From positions 10,109,783-10,173,782 of the forward strand of contig CM017573.1 of assembly GCA_007844125.1 (NCBI GenBank): DNA of 64,000 nucleotides, read 5' to 3'. Below, piece after piece: positions 1 to 13,001 of this stretch; positions within the stretch are counted from its first letter, which is position 1, and every line of letters begins with the position of its first letter. The position numbers and the translations under genes are program-made. The notes beneath the pieces are model-generated. The model saw only the letters and a program-made list of their open reading frames with translations. It had not been told where the DNA came from and did not search any database. The stretch is from Sinonovacula constricta (lineage: Eukaryota > Mollusca > Bivalvia > Cardiida > Solecurtidae).

Positions 1-44
1 ACAGTAAAACTCGTTAATCAACACTGAAAATGTCCATTCTTTTC

Positions 45-335
45 TATAAATAATAGCGAGAGGTATTTCTGCTAAAAATAGACATCGACGTCACAGCGGA
101 TGACGTAAATGAGCTAAAAACATAAGTGGTGACGTGGATGTCTTAGTTTAAAAATAGCTAAATGTGCAGCGTTGGTCCGACACATGTTTGTAATGACGAT
201 TGTGGCGTTCTGGTTCATTTTTCAGACAGGTGTAGGACATCAATAAACAGCATATTGCGAGATCTGTTGGGGTGGCATTAATTTATTAAGATGTTTTATG
301 AAAATATTTTTGGTCCAAACTGTCGGATACCACCC
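45..335 (-). repeat. Dispersed repeat family D, inverted fragment
   Basis: Bases about 60-180 match the reverse complement of 8945-9070 and 57402-57500, sharing TCTGCTAAAAATAGACATCG, a TAGTTTAAAAATAGCTA-like block and GCAGCGTTGGTC. The short block AAACTGTCGGATACCAC at 307-330 also occurs at 57705-57722. It is a decayed non-coding dispersed element. No coding capacity is visible. Confidence 0.6.
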
Positions 336-1021
336 TTAAGGCAACCCAGGCACAGTTTTCTTGTTGAACCCTTCTTTTTTTTTATTTGTTGAAAACACAA
401 TTTTTTGTTGAAAAAAGTTTTGGGGATCGTTATTTTTACAGTTAATTTCCGCAAACATTTTGCTCAGCCCTCCTTTGATACACGTTGGAAAAAAAACAAC
501 ACATGGTTGGTTAATGTGAGTTCATTAACTCCAGAAATTAAAATTTTACAGGTATGCACTATTCTATAAACAAGGGCAATTATGCATTATTAAAGTACAG
601 AATATTAGATGATTATATCACAAATTAATATGATTTACATTTATTTTAAATACTACATTAATTAAAGCATACAAGAATAACAACATCAGTAATATGGTAC
701 AAAACAGGAGCACAGCTAAAAAATATTCAAATTAATATGATTTTAGACGATGCATAGAGGATCTGATATTCGTGTTCAGTAGATACTGAAAATATTAAAC
801 GAGTTGGATATAATGATACGAAACGCAATCGGGACCCCTCGGTGATTTCTTCGAAAATAGACCTCGGGAATCATATGCAGAGAAAGTAGTCCGTCCCTGA
901 TTGTGACCGCGCGTGATCACTATGAACAATGAAAAACGAAATTCTAAATACACACTGAAGAATAGGTAAGCATGAGATTTTCATTGTTTGTTTGAGTGTT
1001 TTTATGGGTGATATTGAATGA
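336..1021. other. AT-rich intergenic DNA, no gene seen
   Basis: No open exon or RNA gene is visible. Around 823-870 a short stretch (AATCGGGACCCCTCGG and following) resembles the terminal repeat of TIR element C (see 61635-62028), so it may be the scar of a lost copy. Confidence 0.5.
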
Positions 1022-1252
1022 ATGAGTTATTGTTATGATTTTCTTATAAATAATTATATGATAAGATATACGACTGACCGTAAACAAACGCGCTTAGGTG
1101 GCCGAATTACAACCGAATCTATAAATAGATGGTTGTATCACTACTATGGTTTACGAGGTTATTTTCCGAAAGTTACGGAAATGGCCGAGTTGTTACGAAT
1201 GTACGAAACGAGGCTCTGCCGAGTTTCTTATCATTTTAGACAACGAATTTAA
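1022..1252 (+). other. Unassigned 76-codon open frame
   Basis: An ATG-initiated frame of 76 codons. I do not recognise it. Residues 45-60 (GYFPKVTEMAELLRM) vaguely resemble the helix-turn-helix start of winged DNA-binding domains, but the match is short and chance is the simplest explanation. There is no clear splice signal, and in 64 kb of AT-rich DNA several frames this long are expected at random. It is listed because it is the only non-repetitive open frame in the first 4 kb. Confidence 0.12.
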
Positions 1253-2345
1253 TATTTTCAGTATCTAATGAAAACGAATATTATATTCTATTTATCACAT
1301 AACCAAAACATCAGCTGTTTTGTTCGATTATACTACATCAATAGTCGACCTTGACATGTGTAATTCGGTTTGGGAGAATCCGCACAAAAAAAATAGTTCC
1401 ACACTTTACTCTACCATTTTCCATAAAAGGGAACAGATTTGTTTCTAACATGACTAAAATGGGGTTGTTGTTTTTTTATTAATTAAAATGAAATTTCCAA
1501 CAAAATGCATAAAACGGCGACAACATATACACTGCACATACTTAATGACGTCACACTACGATAACTAACTAGTGAGTTACCAAAAATAACATGATTGTTA
1601 CCTCACGCTCGCGCGGTAGGTTATGTGATAAATTTGTGATAAACATAATTTCATAACTTAGACATAAATATAAATATAGATTTACCTTTTAGCAATCGTA
1701 AAACTTCGGGTATTTCCGTATGGTTCGTAAAATACACCTCGAACATAGCAATAGAATACACCAAAGTGCGTCGCCTGAGTTATGAAACAGTGTCCGTTCG
1801 CGAGAAAGTAACAAATTATATATATATCATTTAGTTGAGTATATCTTGCAATAACAACGATTTTTTTTATCAATACAATCTATATGATTTACGGAAAATT
1901 GAAAAGTCAACATTAAATACCCAGTATTAAAACTAAGACACACAAAGTAGATCCAAGATGGCGCCTTATTATGTCAGAGGTCTCTTGCATAGCATAAAGG
2001 CCGAGGTGATCAGATTGACCTTTTAGACGATGTTTTATGTTTAATTAGTACGATATGAAAAAGAAAATTAAAATAATGATCCGTTATTAATTGCGATACA
2101 AGCGTCAGCACAAGTTCATAAATTACTCAACCAAGTTATTAGATCCATCTTGGCAAAATTTATTAGAAATTATGTCGTGTAAATGAAGGTAAGATACTAA
2201 CGTGATAAACTAACGTACAAGAACAACAACAAGAAGAACTACAACAACAACAACATATCATTGTGACTTTTTATTGGATTAGATGCAAGCAACAAGACAC
2301 TAAACAAAAACATAATAGAAGCAATAGGTATAGGAGAAAAATTAT
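1253..2345. other. AT-rich intergenic DNA, no gene seen
   Basis: Long A/T runs, no supported exon and no tandem structure. A minus-strand frame at 1682-1873 has no splice or family support. Confidence 0.5.
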
Positions 2346-2379
2346 ATAAAATGTTTCGACCAAAACATGCTTCTTTTTT

Positions 2380-2480
2380 ATTTTTTTATTTTATTTATTT
2401 TTTATTTATTTATTTTTATCTATTTATTTATTTTATTATCATTCATTCATTCATTCATTCATTCATTCATTCATTCATTC

Positions 2481-2540
<60 letters not shown>

Positions 2541-2570
2541 TTCATTTATTTCATTCCTCCTTTCTTTCTT
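2380..2570. repeat. ATTT/ATTC tetranucleotide microsatellite
   Basis: A run of ATTC units (about 2440-2480) passes into ATTT units (to about 2550), inside a T-rich stretch that continues to about 2585. The overlapping tyrosine/isoleucine/phenylalanine-rich open frames are products of the repeat and not genes. Confidence 0.95.
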
Positions 2571-2826
2571 TCTTTTTTTCTTTTTGTATAAGGAAGACAC
2601 TCAAGACAAACTACGTATTAAAAGCAACTGATGCAGGGAAAATATATATATATATATCGTTATGACCAAAACATGCTTCCATATTTTTTTTCTTTCTGTA
2701 CAAAGCTGCCGAGGCGTTCAGCATTTGTTTACAAATGTCAATGCGTGCAAGAAAGGTGATGGGAGCATTATATAGACGTGCCTTCAAACCAACAGAGCGA
2801 AAAGAAGTAAGGAGATGAAATATGAT

Positions 2827-4370
2827 TATGCCAGCAGACGAACACAGACAGACAGGTATACGTACGGACGGACGAATAGACACGGACGACCAGACGGACG
2901 GTCAAACAGACAGGCACATGGACAGACGGCGACCGGACAGACAGACTGGCGGACGGACGAACAGATAGAAAGACTGAAGACCGGATATACATACGGACGG
3001 GCGGACTGACGGACAGACACAAAGACGGAGGGAGGGACGGAAGAACGGACCGACGGACATACATACAGCCGCACACACGGACAGACAGACGGACATATAT
3101 GCAGACAGAAATACATACAGCAGCCGGACATACATACCGATAGACAAAAACATATTCAGACATACATACATCGAGCGGACAGACAGAAAGAGAAACAGCG
3201 GGACGGACAGCCGAAAATGCATACAGATGGAAAAACGGACATACATATAGCCGGACATACATACAGACGGACGGACCGACATACATACAGTCGGACATGA
3301 ATACATGCAGACGGACGGACCGACATACAGACGGACATATATACAGACCCGCGGACATACATACAGGCGGACGAACTATATACAGATGGACGGAATGACA
3401 TTCATACAGCCAGACATACATATAGCCGGACATAGACTCTACATACAGACTGATGTACAAACAAACAGACGGACATACATACAGCCGGACAAACATACAC
3501 ACAGCCGGACATACATACAGTTGGACATACATACATACAGACGGACATACATACAGCCGGATGAACATACAACCAGACACACATACAGCCGGACAAACAT
3601 GCATACAGTCGGACATACATACAGACGGACATGCATACATACAGACGGACATACATAAAGACAAACGGACATACATACAGACGGACATACGTACAGTCGG
3701 ACATAAATACCGATGGACATACATACTGATGAAAAAACATACATACAGACGGAGGGACATACATACAGACGGACATACATACAAACGGGCATACATACAG
3801 ACGGATATACATACAGACGAACGGACATACATACAGACAGACAAACATACAGACGGACATACATACAGACGGACATACATACAGTCGGATATACCTACAG
3901 ACGGACATACACACAAACAGACGAACATACATACAGACGGACATACATACAGACGGACATACATACAGACGAACATACATACAGAGGGACGGACATACAT
4001 ACAGCCGGACAAACACATACAGACGGACATACATACAGACGTACATACATACAGACGGACATACATATATACAGACGGACATACATACAGCCGGACACAC
4101 ATACATACAGACGGATGGACGGACATACATACTGCCTACAGACGGACATACATACAAACGGACATACAAACAGACGGACATACAAACAGACGGACATACG
4201 TACAGACGGACATACATACAGACGGACATTCAAACAGCCGGACACACATACATACAGACGGACATGCATACAGACCTACATGCATAAAGACGGAAGAACG
4301 GACATACATACAGCCGGACATGCCTACAGACGGATGAATATACATAAAACGGACGGAATAACGGACGATC
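2827..4370. repeat. Minisatellite, 16-bp unit ACATACATACAGACGG
   Basis: About 1.5 kb of a degenerate 16-bp unit. It is most regular between about 3440 and 4260 and decays at both ends into ACAGACGGACGG-like tracts, which suggests growth from the centre. The strand shown is almost free of T. Overlapping frames of up to 452 codons on the minus strand (repeating VCPSVCMYVRLY) and 294 codons on the plus strand arise because the unit rarely makes a stop. None is called as a gene. Confidence 0.95.
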
Positions 4371-4576
4371 GGGCGATGTTGCGTGTGGCAGGCAGACAGG
4401 CGAGCACTTACGCGCACAAATTAATAATATTTCCACTTAAACAATCAAACCAATAACCTAAGCATAATTGAATTCACACGCATATTTTTTCAATATTTAG
4501 AAAAATATACCTAGTTTCTTATCCGAGTCGCACATCTACGAAACAATAACTGCAATACTCCTTGCATGATGCCCAT

Positions 4577-4785
4577 TTATTTGTAGCGGTGGGATGGTAA
4601 TTCACGCCCTAACACAAGAACCATATTTTGGTAGCCCTTGGCAAGTCTAAAGATCAGGCCACCTCGCTTTCCTTCGCATGGTCCGCCCTGACGCGGTCCA
4701 AGGTGCCACGATTGGTTGATACTTTCTCCGAGCACATGTACTTCAAGCAGGGTTTCTGTTATTCTGCATTGTGCTTCAGCGTCTA
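4577..4785 (-). CDS. Possible C-terminal exon of an unidentified protein
   Basis: On the minus strand a pyrimidine-rich tract (TTTCTTCTCTGTGTT) ends in ACTAG at 4786-4790, followed by two bases and 68 open codons to a TAA at 4577-4579. Base composition is clearly richer in G+C than the flanks. The peptide contains GESINQSWHLGPRQGGPC and a following KRGGLIFRLAKGYQNM block, with two cysteines near residues 7 and 37. I do not recognise the family. The plus strand of the same interval is also largely open (about 4609-4789), so the strand rests on the better acceptor site and the more protein-like composition. Upstream exons would lie at higher coordinates and were not found. Confidence 0.35.
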
Positions 4786-5070
4786 CTAGTATAACACAGA
4801 GAAGAAACTGTTAGGGTTTTCAAATATAGATGCTTGTGTAATTAAAATATAAGTAAAGTTATTTCATTTGAGACATTACGGCTTTTAGTCGTTATTTTAG
4901 ACCGAAAACAGAACGTTAGTTCTGTTCGTATATAATTTTTGCAGCATGGGAATATTCGGGGTGTCATTATGTATGTGTGTAATGGGTCTAACATTCCAAT
5001 GGACGGACGGACGAACGACCGGACGTCAAGAGCCCGTATGGAGAGATTGCTGTAAGTACACATGAACCAG

Positions 5071-5545
5071 TAAATGTTCTTAGTCGATTAAACTAACTTA
5101 TATGCTATAGGAACCTGTAAATGTATTTCTTCTTAGTCGACTAAACTAATTAATATGCTGTGAGTACCTGTACATGTATTTCTGCTTAGTCGACTAAACT
5201 AATTTATATGCTTTAAGTACCTGTAAATTAAATGTATTTCTTTTTAGTCGACTAAACTAATTGATATTCTGTAAGTAGCTGTAAATGTTGTTTTTTTTCT
5301 TAGTCGACTAAACTAATGTCTATATGCCGTAAGAATCTGTAAATGTTTTTCTTCTTAGTCAACTAAACTAATTGATATGCTGTAAGTATCTGTAAATGTA
5401 TTTGTTTTCCTTAGTCAATTAACTAATTTATATGCTGTAAGTACCTGTAAATGTATTTTTTCCCTTAGAAATGTATTTTTTTCCTTAGTCGACTAAACTA
5501 ATTTATATGCTGTAAAGACCTGTAAAGGTATTTGTTCTTCACCTC
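5071..5545. repeat. Eight-copy ~55-bp minisatellite with palindromic core
   Basis: The core TTAGTCGACTAA, a perfect 12-bp palindrome in the best copies, recurs at 5080, 5133, 5186, 5244, 5300, 5355, 5411 and 5485 with spacings of mostly 53-58 bp. Each core is followed by ACTAATTTATATGCTGTAAG and ACCTGTAAATGTATTT-like sequence. The copy at 5411 has lost the palindrome (TTAGTCAATT). Confidence 0.93.
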
Positions 5546-6070
5546 ATTATAAGTCAACTTCATTTATTTATATTTGAGGTTATTTGGCGTTTGGTCATCA
5601 CTAATTATGCATTTGTCTCAAATCACCAATGCGTACGTTGTTGTTCAACCGTTTGTAAATGTAATGGTCAGATAAAATCAAATATTATTGTCGGTCACGT
5701 CATGCTAACACAACAAACCAGAAATATTATCTGTGAAGGCCATTAGACACAGAAAGGCTCATAATGATTTAAACAATATTCTAACTCTAGCAATATTTTA
5801 CCTATATCAACAAAGAAGAATTCTGCCATGATAAAATAAAAGATATATTACGGCATAAATCGGGACTATTTTACAGCAATGTAATAGCTGTTCCTTTTAC
5901 TTTCCCTACCCATTTTCGTATTGTTGACCAAGCTGATATTGTGATGAATTGTTCTATTCATCACATGGCCTTCACCTAAAACTTTACCCTTTCTGGGAAA
6001 GTAACTGTTTTGTTTCATTAATAACATAAGTATTATTTAATGATAAAAAATATATAAAATATACAATTTC
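5546..6070. other. AT-rich DNA upstream of the GM2-activator-like exons
   Basis: No exon could be recognised. The missing signal-peptide exon of the gene at 6253-8348 is expected here or further left. The string CAAGCTGATATTGTGATGA (near 5929) recurs near 6669, so some dispersed-repeat material is present. Confidence 0.4.
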
Positions 6071-6144
6071 TCGTTCAGATGCTTAAAGTTTATCACTCAG
6101 GCCTACGGCCTTCGTGATTAAATTAATACGCATCTGAACTCGAA
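6071..6144. repeat. Imperfect 74-bp palindrome (hairpin)
   Basis: The left arm starts TCGTTCAGATGC and passes through TTATCAC to AGGCC. After the centre TAC the right arm returns as GGCC, GTGATTAA and GCATCTGAACTCGA. The arms pair over most of their length with small bulges. It could be a hairpin or a minimal foldback MITE in the first visible intron region. Confidence 0.75.
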
Positions 6145-6252
6145 ACCGAGATATATTGGACATAAGATTACGCAAACTTAGAATCTGTTTCCTAAAAAAG
6201 CAAACAAACAAATAAAACAAACAATCACAAATCAGTCATTATCCTATTTCAG

Positions 6253-8348
<2,096 letters not shown>

Positions 8349-8510
8349 TGACGTCACTTTGATACACTCGTTCTTACATTCTTTAGCGCCTGCCGAATCA
8401 GTATTATGATTGTGTATTGGAAAGAATGTGGGTTGAACCACGATACTGAGTGATTTTAAATGTTAATGCATTGAAAATATTTAAAAAATGAAATAGATAT
8501 TTTTAGATAT

Positions 8511-8745
8511 AATAAAAAAAATGTTTGTCGCAGCGTGTTCTTGGCTGTTTTGTATAACGGCCCTTACCTTTGTTTGTATTGATTTTGATTCGAAATGACC
8601 TGTTCTAATTTATTTTTTTAACATATTGTGAAAAACAATTTCACACACGTTTGTCAACATTATTCATTGTATAAGTTTCATATTTTTGCCAAAAAAATGC
8701 AATAACTTCTTTAAAGCCTCAGGGAAATAAAATGATATAAATAAA
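8511..8745 (+). terminator. Candidate poly(A) signals of the GM2-activator-like gene
   Basis: AATAAA hexamers lie at 8511-8516, 8726-8731 and 8740-8745, that is 163-397 bp after the stop codon. Any of them could define the 3' end. Confidence 0.45.
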
Positions 8746-8944
8746 GAAATGTCTTGTTTTTTTTATACACATCCATATCAATATTTAATGAGATAACCTA
8801 AATACAAATAACATGTCGGCCGCCATTAATAACCAAACAATTTTTGTTAATGTTACCAGAAAAGGTTCTGCAAAATGCTTTTCATTGATGCCCTAGATAT
8901 GTAGGAACAGTAAAGCATAATTGTAAAAAGATATTTTCTATTTG

Positions 8945-9200
8945 AACCACGCTGCAGAGAAAGCTTTTTTTTAAAGTAAGAAAACCACATGATCTCTTAC
9001 CTTTGAGTTTATTTTTTATCGTCATCCGGCCAATCCACTCTGATGTCGATGTCTATTTTTAGCAGAAATCGCGATCGCGCTTTTTATAGATTTTGAAAGT
9101 ACTAACATATAGGACGATTTATTTCTTGACTTACAAGTATTGTCCAACAACTGAAGTAGTGATAAAAATCGTCTTACCTTAAACTAAAGTACGAGTTCAT
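8945..9200 (+). repeat. Dispersed repeat family D
   Basis: Starts ACCACGCTGCAGAG, has AGTAAGAAAACCACATG, GATGTCTATTTTTAGCAGA and ends near AAGTACGAGTTCAT. It is collinear with 57402-57650 and inverted relative to 45-180. It ends about 600 bp downstream of the GM2-activator-like stop codon and is non-coding. Confidence 0.7.
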
Positions 9201-9235
9201 TTAGAGATAATGCCAAAATTTCAACAAAACAGTAT

Positions 9236-9460
9236 TAAGATATTTTTACATGTCACGTGGTTTTCTAAGTTTAAAAAGAGCTATCTCTGCAGTGTGACGA
9301 TAAAATGTATTCTCAAAAGTGAGTTGGCATGCGTTTTTTTTCAAGTTAAAAATAGCTATCTATGCAGCATTGCTCAGATAGTCCTGAAATACCTGTTTGC
9401 AATGAGGAATGAGGATTTATGTTTCACTGTTCACGCTGATCTTGGGCATCAATGAGCAGC
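9236..9460 (-). repeat. Family D fragments, inverted and partly duplicated
   Basis: ACGTGGTTTTCTAAGTTTAA with TATCTCTGCAG (about 9255-9295) and AAGTTAAAAATAGCTATC with TATGCAGC (about 9343-9368) are two inverted copies of the first 50 bp of family D, about 85 bp apart. A reading frame at 9210-9455 runs through them and is not called as a gene. Confidence 0.6.
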
Positions 9461-9461
9461 A

Positions 9462-9658
9462 TTTTGCAAAATCCAGCGCAGTAGACACGCAGCTGCCAAA
9501 CGATGCCATTGTTTATGTTTTGTGCGAACTACATTTTAGGCATATTCTTCTTCCGCCTTCCGCCGAACAAAGCGAACGTGATTTCTTTACATATCATTGA
9601 ACCAGATACATCCGAGGGATGATTGTCCCGAGGACGGAATTACCAGAAGAGTTCCAGC
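9462..9658 (+). mobile_element. TIR element C, right half only
   Basis: Matches the right half of the full element at 61635-62028: CAGCTGCCAAACGATGCC, CATATTCTTC, then the terminal CATCCGAGGGATGATTGTCC and CGGAATTACC. The left half is missing. The internal frame still reads LCELHFRHIL, as in the other two copies. Confidence 0.75.
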
Positions 9659-10902
9659 TGGGTTAATATTTGCATACTAGTTTGTAACATTTAGTTTATT
9701 CTAACTAAATTTTTGAAAAATCATCTGGACACCACCGATGAACCACTTGATTCGTTTTACTTTTGAATTTATTTATTTCCAAAACTTTCGAGGATTATAT
9801 TTACTATGTGCCGATAATCTATATTTTTCATTATGGTATGCTTTAATTTCGTTTGCAGTTCATTTGATTTTATATGAAGATCTCCTATATAAGCAAGATT
9901 GTTTATTGTTATTTTCTTTCCTAATATATTCGTATGGTATCGTTGTATATAGTTGTGGGGTGAGATTTTTTGAAAACGGTGTTGTGAGATGACCGGAAGT
10001 AGCGTTGCTGGAAATTTTTCTGGAATGCAGAGCTTTATATTTATTGATTGTGATGGATTGAACAAAGTTATCAGTCATGTATAAGGTAAATGTTATTGTT
10101 TTTGTTCGGTTCATGTGAAATCGTCGGTTTAAGGGCCAGTTGCTGACTTTTAATTGCTTAAATATTTAAATTTTAACTTCTCAGGGCAAAAGCCTTGACA
10201 TAAATTTGTCCGGTCTGATATATATAAATGCGTAAGGTCCATTGGCGTGATGACCACGCCTCCTTATGAATATTTATAGCTAGTTTCCATGTGATGTCAT
10301 CGACACTGATAAGACAGTTTAAGGCAGCCATCTTTGTGGGCAGAAGCTAATGCAGGCCTAAATCGGGAAATATGTGCTGTATTAAACTCACCACTGTGCT
10401 TTTATTTTTGAGTCTATTTTACTGAATTTTATATCAAATTTAACAGCTTTTATAAAGTATTTTAAATATCAAACTATATTTTGATAGTTTAAAAGGTTAA
10501 AGAAATACAACCGAAAATGATACACTGTTCATTTTGTTTTATGTATGAGCCAATAGTTTTATTTATTTCTGTGTATATGTTCTGTGTGCATTTATCAATT
10601 GTAAAAATATTGTAGCCTAAAAATACGAATTTCAAGAGCTTTCCAAACAAATTCATCAATATTATAAATGCAGTTTTATGAACAAAATGTTGTAATATAT
10701 CATGAGCATATTATTTAAAAAAAATCATACCAATTGTATAATGTCTGCTTGTCATTTAGTCAGAATATTATATATTAGCTTTCAATAACATAACATTAAC
10801 TGAAAGATTTATATGTCAGCTTGAACATATATGTCAAACATACGTTATATTATATAAAACAAATATTAAACTAAATATATAAATGCATTTCCTTACATAT
10901 AT
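9659..10902. other. AT-rich DNA, no gene seen
   Basis: Open frames at 9738-9992 and on the opposite strand overlap and have no splice or family support. The stretch 10230-10370 is somewhat richer in G+C (CCATTGGCGTGATGACCACG, GGCAGCCATCTTTGTGGGCA) and may be transposon debris. Nothing else is seen. Confidence 0.45.
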
Positions 10903-11530
10903 ATGGATATCTTATTACTCATTATTGCCTCAGTATTCCGAAATGCCTTATACATCCAAGCAAGGTCTGAAATGCTTCTTTTGAAATATTACAGAAAAGA
11001 AATTCCTGTCAAAGAACATCTATTTCACAATACAAGGGACATTGACACAGTTTCGCAGAAAATTCTTGGAATGTTTGAAGAAATTGGATGAAACTATGAT
11101 ATCTACCGTCGGCGATGGAACTTGTATGTATAGGGCCATCTCCTTGTGTCTTTGCAGCACTGAGTCGTTCCATGTCGGCTGATAACAACATTAGAACTTA
11201 TTATAAATAAGACCTCCTATGACACCAAAAAGAAATTTGACAATCTCTTGAATGACATCAGAATCATTACTAGTCAATTTGAACAGCTTGTAACTGGGGC
11301 TATGCAGGAATCAGAATATGCCGAAATGGCACATATTTACGTACTTAGTGCTGCTTCAAGTCCGCCAATTTGTTCCTACTTTCCATCTCAGTCGAACAAT
11401 GAATTGTCATCTGCATTCAACAGAATTATTTGTGGAAGAAATGTTGTTCCTCGTGCTCCACGGGTTACGCTTATGTGGAATAGCACGGTTACACCCCAAG
11501 CACGAGCAACTCATTTACCCAGAACCATTT
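10903..11530 (+). pseudogene. Decayed OTU-domain cysteine-protease-like gene fragment
   Basis: Several frames must be combined. 10903-11091 reads an N-terminal part ending KILGMFEEIG. About 11094-11180 in another frame reads STVGDGTCMYRAISLCL, which fits the catalytic Asp-Gly-x-Cys motif of OTU domains with the active-site cysteine present. About 11185-11500, after a further shift, reads LITTLELIINKT, DIRIITSQFEQLV, YAEMAHIYVLSAA, ICSYFPSQSN and RVTLMWNST, the order seen in OTU-like proteins of invertebrate genomes, where they are often part of transposons. At least two frameshifts and no intact start make it a relic. It could be a domesticated gene or an old transposon passenger; a relic is more likely given the neighbouring elements. 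Confidence 0.5.
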
Positions 11531-12118
11531 CGTACCCCTCGTCTACCCCCCCACCCTCCAAAAAAAACAACAACAAAAAACTGCTGACCAATAGTTGTAT
11601 AATAAATGCAAACTCAAATATGTAACAAAACATTACAATTAACACCATATCCGTCGTGTATTATTAGATTAAATTCACCGCGCAATGAACATATTCCCAT
11701 CAATTACAGTGAGCCAACAACTAGTTGTAATAAACTTCATTCCCATAAAAAATAATCGACTTTTAATGTATAAACTTTATTGTTTTTATATAATTTATGG
11801 AATTTGATCACTACTTATACAGATTATGACAAATAAAACCATTTTTAGGGTGTATACTGGTAAATCAAAGTGGATTCACTTGTCAAAATATATTGACATC
11901 ATCACTTATACATCATTTATCAATCATTTATCATCACAGTCACATTGTTCATCACCTAGAACATATTTCACAACATTGCACAGTTCATGATAATCCATGT
12001 TTATATCATTGCTAAGGTCTAAATCATTATTTAACAAAAGCACAGTTTACATGTACATGTAACTTAGTAAGTATTATCATATCTCCTCAGTTTGCTACCA
12101 CAATAATGCCATATATCC
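11531..12118. other. AT-rich DNA, no gene seen
   Basis: Contains a C-run/A-run patch at 11545-11580 and otherwise unstructured AT-rich sequence with short ATCATCACAGT-like runs. No gene or RNA is supported. Confidence 0.5.
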
Positions 12119-12128
12119 TAATGCTTAA

Positions 12129-12398
12129 ACCGGCCGCAATAGCTCAGGTGGTAAAGCGTCAGCTTGCGCATCAGTAGGTCGTGGGTTCAAACCCCAGCCG
12201 GGTCAAACCAAATACTTTAAATTTGGTAGTAGTGGCTTCCCTCGTAACGCTCAGGGCTAAGGGGACAGCATTACGCCTGACTCATCAGTGTCAGTATAAT
12301 GAACCGGCCGGGTTCAGTCCCTGGGCACCTCATAAGTGGCTATAATGTCGCTGCACAGTATCGGTAAAAACGCCGGCAAATCCCATCACATCCCTAGT
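12129..12398 (+). mobile_element. tRNA-derived SINE, family 1, with 10-bp TSD
   Basis: Pol III A-box-like TAGCTCAGGTGG and B-box GGTTCAAACCCC form a tRNA-like head, followed by a body with TAGTAGTGGCTTCCCTC, GGGGACAGCATTAC and CCGGCCGGGTTCAGTCC, ending near GGCAAATCCC. TAATGCTTAA flanks the element at 12119-12128 and 12399-12408. Related copies are at 13611, 17300 and 47197. Confidence 0.9.
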
Positions 12399-12671
12399 TA
12401 ATGCTTAATATATCTAATGACTATGCTCATAATATGGTCTTAAATTTTACTTAAATGAACACCCAAATAATAGATTAATAACTTTCAAAAGTGCCTTATA
12501 ATCAGTTCAAAGAAGTTTCTCAGCTACCTCCAAAACTCACCCATGTCACCTCACAACCATGTCTCCTTATTAACCTCAAGGATAACTCTATAGCTTTGGG
12601 AATAAAGCATACCACGGTATGCAGGTCATCTCATTGTGACAATATATCCTTTCCTTTAAAGGATTATATTT

Positions 12672-12987
12672 TACCGGACCTGGTAGCGCAATCGGTAGAG
12701 CGTCGGTTCCAGGTATGGGAGGCCCCGGGTTCGATCCCGGGCCGAGACATACCAAAGTCGTTAACAATGGTAGTGGTATAGCTCCCTTGCTAACGCTCAA
12801 GCAAATATAAGGGTAGTTCCACGACTGGTTGGCCCGGTGTCAGGATAATGTGACTGGGTGTGGTATCATGCCAGGTGTTCACGGCATGCTATAGACAGTG
12901 AAGGCAGCACTAAATCTGCTTCAAGTGGACACCGTTTCCAGATAACTGAAATACTGTTGGTGGGTTAAAAAACCCAAACAAACAAAC
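12672..12987 (+). mobile_element. tRNA-derived SINE, family 2, with 14-bp TSD
   Basis: A-box TAGCGCAATCGG and B-box GGTTCGATCCC are intact. The body carries GTCAGGATAATGTGACTGGG and ATCATGCCAGGTGTTCA, and the tail CCAGATAACTGAAATACTG ends in an AAAC/CAAA-rich stretch. AAAGGATTATATTT flanks it at 12658-12671 and 12988-13001, a textbook L1-type integration. It is the best preserved SINE here. A 5'-truncated copy lies in the satellite end (39304) and a body fragment at 46393. Confidence 0.93.
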
Positions 12988-13001
12988 AAAGGATTATATT
13001 T

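Noticed and set aside
2768..4337. Open frames of 452, 294, 275 and 247 codons
   Set aside because: They are translations of the 16-bp ACATACATACAGACGG array on both strands and several frames at once. They are low-complexity with no domain, and appear because the unit rarely forms stops.
12129..12200. Functional tRNA genes at the SINE heads (12129, 12672, 13611, 17300, 39983)
   Set aside because: Heads have A and B boxes but imperfect or missing acceptor stems, continue directly into SINE bodies and in some cases have target-site duplications. They are retroposons.
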